A stretch of 64,000 nucleotides of DNA from Nonomuraea fuscirosea. GTDB taxonomy: Bacteria; Actinomycetota; Actinomycetes; Streptosporangiales; Streptosporangiaceae. Positions within the stretch are counted from its first letter, which is position 1. Every line of letters starts with the position of its first letter. Below the pieces are notes generated by a model, which saw nothing but the letters and a program-made list of their open reading frames with translations, made no database searches and had not been told where the DNA came from. A program made the translations under genes and the position numbers. The stretch covers positions 558,001 to 622,000 of the forward strand of contig NZ_PVNG01000002.1 of NCBI RefSeq assembly GCF_003001935.1. Reading direction: 5' to 3'. Below are positions 9,234 through 17,908 of this stretch, in pieces.

Positions 9234-9956
9234 TCAGCGCTGGCGGGCCGGGCGGATGACGAGTTCGTTGACGTCCACGTCCGCCGGCTGGCCGATCGCG
9301 TAGGCGATGGCGTCCGCGATGCTGCCGGGCGGGATGGTGTCCTTCCTGTAGTCCCGCATCGCCTCCTGGGCCAGCGGGTCGGTGATGGAGCCGGCCAGCT
9401 CCGACTCCACCACGCCGGGCGAGAGGGTGGTGACCCGGATGCCCGGGTCCATCTCCTGCCGCAGCCCCTCGGTGATCGCCCAGGCGGCGTACTTCGTCCC
9501 GCAGTAGACCGCCCCCGTCGGCACCACCTGATGGGCGCCGACCGAGGCGACGGTGACGAAGTGCCCCTCCCCCCGGCGCTGGAAGTGCGGCAGGGCGGCG
9601 GCGATCCCGTACAGCAGGCCGCGCACGTTCACGTCGATCATCCGGTCCCACTCGTCGACCAGCAGCGCGTCCAGCCGGGACAGCGGCATCACGCCGGCGT
9701 TGTTGACGATCACGTCGATGCGGCCGTGCCGCTCGGCGGCGCCGTCGGCGAAGGCGGCGACGTCCCGCCGGTCGGTCACGTCGAGGCGGCGTACGTCGGC
9801 CTCGCCCCCCGCGGCCTCGATCGCCTTGGCGATCACGGCCAGCCGGTCCTCGCGCCGGGCGCCGAGGACGACCCGGTGGCCGTCGGCGGCCAGGCGCAGC
9901 GCGGTGGCCTCGCCGATGCCGCTGCTCGCGCCGGTGATCAGAACGACCTTGCTCAT
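9234..9956 (-). CDS. SDR family oxidoreductase (YdfG-like)
   Basis: A 240-residue classical short-chain dehydrogenase/reductase. The NAD(P) motif 'TGASSGIG' is at residues 8-15, 'NNAG' at about 85, the catalytic Ser in 'VASVGA', and Tyr-x3-Lys in 'YCGTKYA'. An Arg after the second beta strand ('LGARRED') favours NADP(H). The start codon overlaps the stop of the upstream SDR gene (ATGA at 9953-9956), so the two are translationally coupled. The substrate is unknown. Confidence 0.85.
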   Translation of the reverse strand: MSKVVLITGASSGIGEATALRLAADGHRVVLGARREDRLAVIAKAIEAAGGEADVRRLDVTDRRDVAAFADGAAERHGRIDVIVNNAGVMPLSRLDALLVDEWDRMIDVNVRGLLYGIAAALPHFQRRGEGHFVTVASVGAHQVVPTGAVYCGTKYAAWAITEGLRQEMDPGIRVTTLSPGVVESELAGSITDPLAQEAMRDYRKDTIPPGSIADAIAYAIGQPADVDVNELVIRPARQR

Positions 9957-10807
9957 GAGGTTCCCTCCTGGGACGGGTAGTCGGCGCTGAGCGTGAGCTC
10001 GCGCCAGGTGTCGAAGACGGTCGCGAGCGTGCCGAGCCGGGCCGTGGCCACGTCGTAGGCGACCTTGCCGAGCAGCAGCCGCAGCGGCGGCTCGTCGGCC
10101 TCGACCGCGGCGATGATCGCCGCGGCGGCGCGCTCCGGGTCGCCGGGCTGCCGGCCGTAGGTGGCCAGGGTCGACGCGCGGCGCGCGCCGGCGGTCTCGG
10201 CGTAGTCGCCGATGCCGACCCCGGACTGCCGCATGGACGGCCCGGACCAGTTCGTACGGAACGCGCCCGGCTCCACGATCGTGACCTTGATCCCCAGCGG
10301 CCCGACCTCGGCCGCCAGCGACTCCGACAGCCCCTCCACGGCGAACTTGGTCGCGTGGTAGTAGCCGGTCGCGCCGAAGGCGGCCAGGCCGCCGAGCGAG
10401 GACACGTTCACGATGTGGCCGGAGCGGCGGGCGCGCATGGCGGGCAGCACGGCCTTGGTGACGTCCACCAGGCCGTGCACGTTGGTGTCGAACAGGGCCC
10501 GCACCTGCTCGTCCTCGCCCTCCTCGATCGCGGCCAGATAGCCGTAACCGGCGTTGTTGACCAGCACGTCGATCCGGCCGAACGCGCGCTGCGCCTCGGC
10601 CACGGCGTGCTCGATCTGCTTGCCGTCGGTGACGTCGAGCGGCAGGGCGAGGGCGCGGCCGGGATGGCGTCCGACCAGGTCGGCCACCTGCTCCGGGTCG
10701 CGGGCGGTGACCACGGCGCGCAGGCCGCGATCGAGGACGGCGCCGGCCAGCGCGCGGCCGAGACCGGTCGAGCAGCCGGTGATGAACCAGACGTTCGTGT
10801 CGTTCAT
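9953..10807 (-). CDS. SDR family oxidoreductase
   Basis: A 284-residue short-chain dehydrogenase starting 'MNDTNVWFITGCSTGLGRAL'. I prefer the ATG at 10807, which begins right at the Rossmann strand, over an in-frame ATG at 10840. Motifs are 'TGCSTGLG', 'NNAGYGY', catalytic Ser in 'NVSSLGG' and 'YYHATKFAVEG' with Tyr/Lys. The C-terminal extension, including 'YAETAGARRAST' and 'GDPERAAAAI', is typical of the oxidoreductase/retinol-dehydrogenase-like subgroup. It is coupled by ATGA to the next SDR and lies 139 bases after the XRE regulator on the same strand, suggesting a three-gene unit controlled by that regulator. Confidence 0.85.
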   Translation of the reverse strand: MNDTNVWFITGCSTGLGRALAGAVLDRGLRAVVTARDPEQVADLVGRHPGRALALPLDVTDGKQIEHAVAEAQRAFGRIDVLVNNAGYGYLAAIEEGEDEQVRALFDTNVHGLVDVTKAVLPAMRARRSGHIVNVSSLGGLAAFGATGYYHATKFAVEGLSESLAAEVGPLGIKVTIVEPGAFRTNWSGPSMRQSGVGIGDYAETAGARRASTLATYGRQPGDPERAAAAIIAAVEADEPPLRLLLGKVAYDVATARLGTLATVFDTWRELTLSADYPSQEGTS

Positions 10808-10946
10808 GGTGTGAGGTACTTCCTGATGGTTTCGTGGCATGGTCGAATGGCGCGCCGGCGAAGGTCGCCGCGCGGGGGACGGAACGGTTCGGTCGGTGCG
10901 GCCGCCCGGCGGATGGATCAGGCGGTGCGGCCGTCCGGTGGCCGGA

Positions 10947-11813
10947 TCAGGCGGTCAGGCTGCCCAGGAGGCCGAGGGCCTCTTCCGAGGCGCTGCCCGG
11001 ATCGGCCTGGTAGACGACGAGCTGCTGACCCGGCGCGCTGTTGACGGTCAGCGCCTCGTAGTGCAGCGTCAGCTCCCCCACCAGCGGATGACGGAAGCGC
11101 TTGGTCTCGTGGGTCTTCTGGCGGATGTCGTGCCGGGCCCACAGCTCGCGGAACTCCCGGCTCTTGAGCGACAGCTCCCCGACCAGCTCGACGAGCGCGG
11201 GGTCGTCGTAGTCGGCGCCGATCGACTGGCGCAGCCCGGCGACGGTGTTGAGCGCCACCCGGTCCCATTCGGGATAGAAGGTGCGCGCGTCCGGGTCGAG
11301 GAACACCAGCCGCACCAGGTCGCCGCTGTGGGCGTGCCCGGCGAACAGGGCCTCGCCGAGCATGTTGGCGGCCAGCACGGTCATCCGGCGGCCGAGCACC
11401 ACGGCGGGCGTGTGCGGCCAGGCGTCCATCATCCGCAGCAGGCGGAGGCTGACCTGCTCAGGACCGCCGCCCTGACCACCCTGACCACCCTGACCACCCT
11501 GACCACCCTGACCGCCCTGGCCGTGCGGCCGGCCGGCGGTGGGCCTGGCCAGCTCGTGCAGGTGCGCGGTCGCGTCCTCCTCCAGCTCCAGCGCGCGGGC
11601 CAGCGCGTCGATCACCTGCGCCGACGGGTGCCGTTCGCGGCCCTGCTCCAGTCGTACGTAATAGTCGGTGCTCACGCCCGCGGCCCGGGCGACCTCCTCA
11701 CGGCGCAGGCCGGACACCCGGCGGCGGACGCCGACGGGCAGGCCCAGGTCCTCGGGCTGGAGCAGCTCGCGGCGGGCCCGCAGGAACTGCCCGAGCAGGT
11801 TCTCCGTGTCCAT
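10947..11813 (-). CDS. XRE-family regulator with MmyB-like ligand-binding domain
   Basis: A 288-residue protein. The N-terminal helix-turn-helix ('VSGLRREEVARAAGVSTDYY', 'RLEQGRERHPS') is followed at about residues 95-117 by a Gly-Gly-Gln repeat linker. The C-terminal PAS-like MmyB domain ('VLGRRMTVLAANMLGEALF', 'LTLHYEALTVNSAPGQQLVVY') is thought to bind a fatty-acid-like ligand in this family. Such regulators usually control an adjacent SDR, and two SDR genes follow on the same strand. Its 5' flank is occupied by the run-off end of the broken pectate lyase frame. Confidence 0.85.
   Translation of the reverse strand: MDTENLLGQFLRARRELLQPEDLGLPVGVRRRVSGLRREEVARAAGVSTDYYVRLEQGRERHPSAQVIDALARALELEEDATAHLHELARPTAGRPHGQGGQGGQGGQGGQGGQGGGPEQVSLRLLRMMDAWPHTPAVVLGRRMTVLAANMLGEALFAGHAHSGDLVRLVFLDPDARTFYPEWDRVALNTVAGLRQSIGADYDDPALVELVGELSLKSREFRELWARHDIRQKTHETKRFRHPLVGELTLHYEALTVNSAPGQQLVVYQADPGSASEEALGLLGSLTA
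11472..11516. repeat. 9-base tandem repeat encoding (Gly-Gln-Gly)n linker
   Basis: Four exact copies of ctgaccacc and one variant (ctgaccgcc) lie in tandem inside the XRE gene, encoding its GGQ linker on the minus strand. Copy number is likely to vary by slippage without breaking the frame. Confidence 0.85.
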
Positions 11814-11919
11814 GCTTCGAGGCTAGGCCAGAAAAGGGCAGGTCGGGGCGCTCAGGGTAGCCGCGCCACACCCACCCTCCGGTGCGGCGGCCACCCGCTG
11901 GGAGCCGCCGCTGCTCCGG

Positions 11920-12525
11920 AGGCGGGTGGTGCTGGCGGAGGTGGCCGGCCCCCGCGCCCGCCGGGACCAGCGTCGGGGTCCAGCCGGCGTCGCCGCCGAG
12001 CGTCGTGCCGTTGGCGGCGTTGTACGCGGCCGCCACGTCCACCGGCACGCCGTCCACCAGGTTGTCCCTGGCGGTGATGGCCGTGCCGTTGAACACCGTC
12101 AGCACCTTCGCCGCCTCGATCCCGTCGAAGGCGTTGCCGTCCGCGTACACCTGCGAGCCGAACCCCACGCCGATGCTGTAACCGTGCCCGTCGCCGCCCC
12201 GGTAGTAGTTGTTGTAGACGTGCACCTGGCCGAAGCGCACCCGTGGCGCGCGCTGCCCGAGCCGGTCGAAGTGGTTGTGGTGCAGGGTGACCTTGAGCTT
12301 GTCCTGCTCGCCGTACCTGCCCGGGTTGTCGGTGTTGCCGATCAGGGTCACCTTGTCGTGGCCGCTCAGGTGGTTGCAGGAGAGGGTGACGAAGTTCGAG
12401 CCGCGGACGATGTCGAGCAGGCCGTCGTGCACCTGGTACGGGCGGCCGAAGTAGCGCGGCTGACCGGAGTCCGGGTTGTCGCCGTCGTTCAGCGTGTTGT
12501 GGTCGATCCAGACGCGCGTCGTCGT
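11920..12525 (-). pseudogene. Pectate lyase (PL1) C-terminal half, 5' truncated and 3' broken
   Basis: The minus frame reads 'RVWIDHNTLNDGDNPDSGQ', 'YFGRPYQVHDGLLDIVRG', 'NHLSGHDKVTLIGNTD', 'HHNHFDRLGQRAPRVRFGQ' and 'VHVYNNYYRGGDGHGYS'. These are core strands of the PL1 parallel beta-helix, including the Arg of the 'RxPRxR' motif used in beta-elimination of polygalacturonate. No N-terminal half or signal peptide is present. Its 5' edge is fused out of frame to the pectinesterase remnant at about 12522-12530. At the 3' side the frame departs after 'GWTPTLVPAG' and runs without a stop into the start of the XRE gene. It cannot give a normal enzyme. Confidence 0.75.
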
Positions 12526-13188
12526 TGACGCCGGCGCCAGGGCCGTGGTTGCGGTACTCGGACAGCCGGGCGTCGCGCCAGCTCAGGCCGGACATGTCGG
12601 TCCAGGGCGCGTCCTTGACCTGCTGGCCCAGCCACGACTCGCGGATCAGCACCTGGCCGCGCGCCGTGGTGGACCCGCCGGCCGGCCAGGGGAGGCCCAG
12701 GTGGAAGGTGCCGGCGGGGGCGTCGCTGACCAGGTGACTGCGGTGGATGAGGATGCCGTACGGGTGGGACACCTCGGTGCTGGCGGCGGTCACGTAGCCG
12801 AGGCGCTGCCCGAGGTGCCGTACGGGCCCGAGCCGTCCGGCTTGGGAGTGGCGGCCGAGACGTCGTAGGTGAGCACCACCTCGCGCGGGTCGCGGGTGTC
12901 ACCGGCCAGCGTGATGTGCGGCTTGTCGGCGGGGATGACCACCTGCTGCTTGTACGTGCCCTTGCGGACCAGGATCGTGACCGGCCTGGTGTTGCCGGAC
13001 GGCACGGCGTTCACGGCGTCCTGCACGTTCGTGTGGTCACCGGAGCCGTCGGCCGCGACGACGATCGTTCGCGGGCGGGGCGCGGCCGCCGCCGGGGCCG
13101 CCGCCGGGGCCGCTGCGAGGGCTGCCGTGGGGGCGGCAGTCGCGAGTGCCGTCAGGGCGATCAGTGGGGGGAGGACGAGGCGTCGCAT
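12525..13188 (-). pseudogene. Pectinesterase (CE8) with central deletion and frameshift
   Basis: The ATG at 13188 has GAGG upstream and opens a signal peptide ('MRRLVLPPLIALTALATAA...ALAA'). The first CE8 strands follow ('TIVVAADGSGDHTNVQDAV', 'ILVRKGTYKQQVVIP'). After 'GSGPYGTSGSAS' (about 12800) the frame closes. The homology resumes in another frame as 'GYVTAASTEVSHPYGI', 'RESWLGQQVKDAPW' and 'YRNHGPGAGVNDD'. About 100 residues that normally hold the catalytic Gln/Asp segments ('QAVA', 'DTLY', 'DFIFG') are absent. It then joins the pectate lyase remnant out of frame. It would have removed methyl esters from pectin ahead of the lyase. Confidence 0.75.
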
Positions 13189-13208
13189 GCGCAACCTCGG
13201 CAGAGTGC

Positions 13209-13222
13209 GACAAGCGGTTGCA
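13209..13222 (-). promoter_or_regulatory. LacI-type operator upstream of the pectinesterase remnant
   Basis: On the minus strand TGCAACCGCTTGTC matches the LacI/CcpA-type consensus TGCAANCGNTTGCA at 12 of 14 positions. It lies about 21 bases before the pectinesterase start. The control element survives although the gene is wrecked. Confidence 0.45.
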
Positions 13223-13282
13223 TTCGACTCTCGCTTTCGACAACGGGGCGCGGTTCGAGCGGGGGACGCCGTGCGGGTGGCG

Positions 13283-16200
13283 TTACGAGCCGGTGGCCGG
13301 GGTGGCGGTCGTGGTGGCGGCGGCGCAGGGCGGCGCGTAGGGGCGGCCGGGGACGTACTGGGCCCACTCGGCCCTGGTGACCGACGTGCCGGCGGCCTCG
13401 CAGACGTTCGCGCTCGCCTGCTCCACGTTCAGCCCCCAGAGCTGCGCGGCCGTGCCGGACGCGCTGGCCAGCACGGTGCCGTCGGGGCCGAGCTCCACGT
13501 CGCCGGCCGCGTCGGAGCCGGCGAAAACGGCCCAGAGCGAGGGCCGGGCGAGGTCGGCGACGTTCCACACGCGCAACGTACGGTCCTGGGAGGCGGTGAC
13601 GAGCGTGCGGTCGTCGGCGGCGAACGCGACGGCGGAGACGTCGGCGGTGTGACCGGGCAGGCTCGCCAGCGCCTTGGGCTGGGCGGGGCGGGACACGTCC
13701 CACAGCCGGGCCGTGCCGTCGGAGGCGGCCACGGCCAGCGTCTTGCCGTCCTTGCTGAAGCTCAGGTCGAGCACCCCGCCGGAGGCCGCGGAGAAGGTCT
13801 TCAGCGACTGGGGCTTGGCGGGCTTGGCGACGTCCCAGAGCCGTACCGACGAGGTGCCCGAGCCCGTCGCCACCACGCGGCCGTCGGGGCGGAACACGGC
13901 GGTGTTCAGCCGCCTGTCGGCGGCGCCCGGCGTGGAGAGCCGCTTAGGGGTGGCCGGGGTGGCGACGTCCCACAGCATCGTCCTGCCGTCGCGGGCGGTC
14001 GTCACCACGGTCTTGCCGGCCGGTCCGTACGCGGCCGAGCGCAGGCCGTCGGTGTGCCCGGTCAGCGTGCCGAGCAGCTTGGGGGTGGCCGGCTCCGAGA
14101 CGTCCCAGAGCTTGGCGGTGCGGTCGAGCGAGGCTGTGACCAGGCGCCGCCCGTCGGGGCTGAACGAGGCCGCCATGACCTTCCCGGTGTGCCCCGACAG
14201 CGTGGACTGCGGGACGGCCACCGCCGGGTCGGCCAGGTCCCAGAGCTTGACGCTCATGTCGTCCGAGGTCGTGGCCAGGACGCGGCCGCTCTTGGCGATC
14301 GCGATCCCGTTGACCGGCGCGGTGTGCCGGTCGAGCCGGGCGCGGGGGGCGACCCGGGAGGCGTTGGAGACGTTCCACAGGCGGGCGATGCCGTCGGTGG
14401 CGGAGGTGGCCAGGTTCTGGCCGCTCGGGCTGAACGCCACACCCGTCACCGGATCGGGGAACCCGGCCAGCGTCGCCGTGAGCTCGGGCTCGCTCGGCGA
14501 CTCCATGCTCCACAGCCGCACGGTGGCGTCGGCCGAGGCGCTGGCCAGGACGCTGCCGTCGGGGCTGTAGGCGACGTCGTCCACGGAGGCGGAGTGGCCG
14601 CGGGCCGTGCCGAGCAGCTTGGTCGCCGTGATGTCCCACACCTGCACCGCGCCCGTGGCGGAGGAGGTGACCAGGTTGAGCCCGTTCGGTGAGAAGGCCG
14701 CGCCGCGCACGGCGCCCTCCTGCGAGGTCAGCGTGGCCAGGCTCTTCGGCTGCGCGGGCGTGAGTACGTCGAGGATGGCGATCGTGCCGCCGGTGCCGGC
14801 CAGCGCGGCCAGGCGGCCGTCCGGGCTGAACACCGCCCTGGTGAGGGCGGACTGCCGGCTCAGCACGGAGACCGCGGCGGGCTTGGCGGTGTCCTCGACG
14901 TTCCACAGCCGGCCGGTGCCGTCGGCGGACGCGGTGAGCAGCACGTCGTCCTTCGGGCTGAACGCCACCGAGGTGACCTGCTCCTTGTGCCCCTTGAGGG
15001 TGGACGAAGCGCGGGGCTCGGCCGGGTCGGAGACGTTCCACAGCCGGGCCGTGCCGTCGGCCGACGCCGTGGCCAGCGTCTTGCCGTCCTTGCTGAACGC
15101 CGCCGCGAGCACGCCGCCGGTGTGCCCCTTCGCCACGCCCAGGGCCTTCGGGCGCAGGGGGTCGGTGACGTTCCACAGCCTCGCGGTGGCGTCGCCGGAG
15201 GCGGTGACGGCGACGCGGCCGTCGGGGCGGTAGGCGACCCGCTCGACCGGGCCGGTGTGCCCGATCATGCGGGCGCCGACCGGGCGCGACAGGGAGCCGA
15301 GCAGCGCGCCCCTGGCCTCGGGCGTGGCCGAGACGCGGTAGGCGGCCAGGGCGAGCTGGGAGCCGAGCGAGGTGTCCCTGACGGTGCTCGCGGACGCGGC
15401 CAGCTGACGGGACAGGGCCTGGTCGCGCGCCGCGGCGGCCTCGTTCGCCAGCCTGCCGGCCTGCCCGCTCCGCACCAGCGCCACGACACCGCCTGCCGCC
15501 GCCACGAGGAACAGCACGGCCAAGGAGGCGATGGCGGCCCGGGTGATCAGTGACCGCCGCGCCTGCCGGCCGCGCGACGCGGCCAGGAAGTCCCGTTCGA
15601 CGGGGGTGATGGTGGGGGCGGCTGCCGCGGGCCCGCGTGTGGCCATGGGGCCTTGGGCTGGCTGGGCGGCTTGCGGAGCTGGCGCCGCGGGGGCGGACGC
15701 GCTCACGGCCGCCTGGGCGATGGCGAGGCGGTCGTCGGCGTACAGGTAACCGGCGTCCTGCCCGTCGCGCTGCCACATCAGCGCGTCCTCGGCCAGCCGG
15801 CGCCGTACCAGCAGCTGGGCCCGCCCGGTCTCCGCCCAGGTGCCGAGCCGCGGCCAGGCGCGGATGAGCGCCTCGTGCGCGAGCTCGGCCTGGGTGCCGT
15901 CCAGCGTGACCAGCCGGGCGCGGACGAACTCCGCCAGCACCTGCCCCTCGATCGACGACGGCCCCGGGCTCAGCTCGCTCACCGGGACCCGCTGCCGCAG
16001 GCCGCCGGCCTGCTCGTCCACGTGCACCAGCCGGACCAGCAGGCCGCGCGCCACCGGCTCGGACTCCGCGCCCAGCCGCCGCAGCGTCTCCTCGCCGCTC
16101 ATCGCCACCGCCCGCGCCACCCCGCCGGCGGAGCGGTAGCCGGCCATGGTCAGCACGCCACCGGCGCGCCGCTGCCAGGTGGCCAGCAGCGCGTGGGAGA

Positions 16201-17779
16201 GCCTGGGCAGCAGGTCGTCCTCGACCGCCTGGACGTCCTCCAGGATCAGCTCGACCAGGCCGGGCTCCAGGGAGAGCCCCGAGCGCACGGCCGGCTCCTC
16301 GATCGCCTCGCGCAGCTCGGCCGGCGTCATGGGCGCGACGATCTCGGGCCGCCGCATCGTCTCCAGCAGGCCGGGATAGCTCGCGCAGCGCCCGAAGAAG
16401 TCGCCGCGGACCGCGATCACCACGGCGGCGGAACGGGAGACCGCGACCAGCGCCTCGACGAAACGCCGCCGCGCGGGCTCGTCCGTGCAGACGGTGAACA
16501 GCTCCTCGAACTGGTCCACGACCAGCAGCGTGCGGGCGGGCAGCCCGCGCCCGGCCGCGCCCGGGTCGGACTCGATCACCGCGCGCAGCCGTTCCTGATC
16601 GTTTCCCGTCAGGGCCGCCAGCTCCCGTGCCAGCCCGGCCACCGGCCGCGCGCCCGGGGTCATGACGACGTACCGGCCGCCCTCCTTGGCCAGCGCGGGG
16701 ATCAGCCCCGCGCGCAGCAGCGAGGTCTTCCCGCACCCGGACGGGCCGGTGAGGACCAGTGGCCCGCCGGCCTCGAACGCCTGCGACCCGATCACCACCG
16801 GCGGCCCCGAGGACCGCAACGCCTGGCGCGCCCGCGTCACCAGCGACCTCGTCTGCTCCGCACGACCGAAGAGCAGCCCCGCGTGCTCGGGCCCGAAGGC
16901 CGCCAGCCCGCGGTAGGGGCTGTTGAGGTCGCCGGGGGAGCCGGTCGGCGGGCCCGTCTGGGAGGCGGGAGCGTCGTGAGCCGGGTTGACGGCCAGCGGC
17001 GGCAGCTCCTTGAGCGCGCCGGCCTGCCGCCGGGGCTTGGGGAACCCGGCCGCGGGCAGCACCCGGGACAGGTGGTGGTGCACGTGGTCCAGGGTGAACG
17101 CGCGCGGCCCCGACGGGTCACCCTCGTTCAGCAGCCGCAGCAGCGCGCCGGTCATCGCGGTGTGCCTGACGCCGGGCAGCGCCCACGCGTTCTCGTCCTT
17201 GCTGGAGGACGCCAGCACGTACGCGCCCCGCGCGGACACGTCGAGCGCCTGCTCCATCGCCTTGGCCGGCACCGGCCGCGGGCCGGCGGTGAAGCAGCAG
17301 TCGAGGATCACGACGACCAGCTCGGCCCGCGACGACGCCAGGATCCGGCGCACCATCGAGTACGGCAGCGCCTGGTAGCCGGCCACCCCCTGCCCGAGGT
17401 CCGCCGTGGCCCGCGTGGCCAGGTGCAGCTCGTTCCCCGGGCCGAACAGCCCGTGCCCGACATAGTGGAACAACAGCACGCCGGTGGCCTCGCCCGCCGC
17501 CCGTTCCAGGGCCTCGCCCAGATTCGCCGGGGTCGCCGGATCGAGCAGCACGGACAGGTTGGCCGGCGCCAGACCCGCCCGTTCGACCAGCGCCTGACCG
17601 AGATCGGCGACGGTGGCCGGAACCGCCGGCACCTGCGGCAGCCGTGAGGAGGGCTGATGCGTGCCGGTGCCCGCCACCACCACCCGGGTCTCCGCCGCGG
17701 ACAGCAGCAGCGGTGGACCGTTCCACCTGGGGGGCCGCACGAGCCGGGTCTTCTCGATCGTCGACTCGTCCTCGCTCAT
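13283..17779 (-). CDS. Caspase-STAND ATPase-WD40 protein (14 WD repeats, one membrane segment)
   Basis: This encodes 1,498 residues. ATG 17779 has GGAG at 8 bases; a GTG 12 bases earlier is possible. A caspase-like (C14) domain spans about 25-250 with His109 in 'YVGHGLF' and Cys162 in 'LDCCFTAG'. An nSTAND1 ATPase follows, with 'SPYRGLAAFGPEHAGLLFGR' at about 287, Walker A 'GPSGCGKT' at 345-352 and Walker B 'TLLVVDQFEELF' at about 417-428. Residues 747-769 form one membrane helix. I count 14 WD40 repeats after it, enough for two seven-blade propellers. The architecture fits a sensor (propellers) that drives ATPase oligomerisation and proteolysis; related proteins are proposed conflict or regulated cell-death systems. 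No dedicated substrate gene is recognised. It overlaps nothing and is followed by the pectinesterase remnant. Confidence 0.85.
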   Translation of the reverse strand: MSEDESTIEKTRLVRPPRWNGPPLLLSAAETRVVVAGTGTHQPSSRLPQVPAVPATVADLGQALVERAGLAPANLSVLLDPATPANLGEALERAAGEATGVLLFHYVGHGLFGPGNELHLATRATADLGQGVAGYQALPYSMVRRILASSRAELVVVILDCCFTAGPRPVPAKAMEQALDVSARGAYVLASSSKDENAWALPGVRHTAMTGALLRLLNEGDPSGPRAFTLDHVHHHLSRVLPAAGFPKPRRQAGALKELPPLAVNPAHDAPASQTGPPTGSPGDLNSPYRGLAAFGPEHAGLLFGRAEQTRSLVTRARQALRSSGPPVVIGSQAFEAGGPLVLTGPSGCGKTSLLRAGLIPALAKEGGRYVVMTPGARPVAGLARELAALTGNDQERLRAVIESDPGAAGRGLPARTLLVVDQFEELFTVCTDEPARRRFVEALVAVSRSAAVVIAVRGDFFGRCASYPGLLETMRRPEIVAPMTPAELREAIEEPAVRSGLSLEPGLVELILEDVQAVEDDLLPRLSHALLATWQRRAGGVLTMAGYRSAGGVARAVAMSGEETLRRLGAESEPVARGLLVRLVHVDEQAGGLRQRVPVSELSPGPSSIEGQVLAEFVRARLVTLDGTQAELAHEALIRAWPRLGTWAETGRAQLLVRRRLAEDALMWQRDGQDAGYLYADDRLAIAQAAVSASAPAAPAPQAAQPAQGPMATRGPAAAAPTITPVERDFLAASRGRQARRSLITRAAIASLAVLFLVAAAGGVVALVRSGQAGRLANEAAAARDQALSRQLAASASTVRDTSLGSQLALAAYRVSATPEARGALLGSLSRPVGARMIGHTGPVERVAYRPDGRVAVTASGDATARLWNVTDPLRPKALGVAKGHTGGVLAAAFSKDGKTLATASADGTARLWNVSDPAEPRASSTLKGHKEQVTSVAFSPKDDVLLTASADGTGRLWNVEDTAKPAAVSVLSRQSALTRAVFSPDGRLAALAGTGGTIAILDVLTPAQPKSLATLTSQEGAVRGAAFSPNGLNLVTSSATGAVQVWDITATKLLGTARGHSASVDDVAYSPDGSVLASASADATVRLWSMESPSEPELTATLAGFPDPVTGVAFSPSGQNLATSATDGIARLWNVSNASRVAPRARLDRHTAPVNGIAIAKSGRVLATTSDDMSVKLWDLADPAVAVPQSTLSGHTGKVMAASFSPDGRRLVTASLDRTAKLWDVSEPATPKLLGTLTGHTDGLRSAAYGPAGKTVVTTARDGRTMLWDVATPATPKRLSTPGAADRRLNTAVFRPDGRVVATGSGTSSVRLWDVAKPAKPQSLKTFSAASGGVLDLSFSKDGKTLAVAASDGTARLWDVSRPAQPKALASLPGHTADVSAVAFAADDRTLVTASQDRTLRVWNVADLARPSLWAVFAGSDAAGDVELGPDGTVLASASGTAAQLWGLNVEQASANVCEAAGTSVTRAEWAQYVPGRPYAPPCAAATTTATPATGS

Positions 17780-17908
17780 CCGGCGCTCCACAACGTGGGA
17801 ATGCTTGCGGCCATGGTGGCAGGGAAGGTCAGGGCGCGGTCAACCCCCCGTTGCCCGGTTGTTACGGTACGCAGATCTCGGCCGGGCGTCGAGGGGGTTG
17901 ACGGAGTC

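Noticed and set aside
15653..17647. A 664-residue plus-strand frame opposite the caspase-STAND gene
   Set aside because: It is a shadow frame with no family features; the catalytic and WD40 motifs lie on the minus strand.
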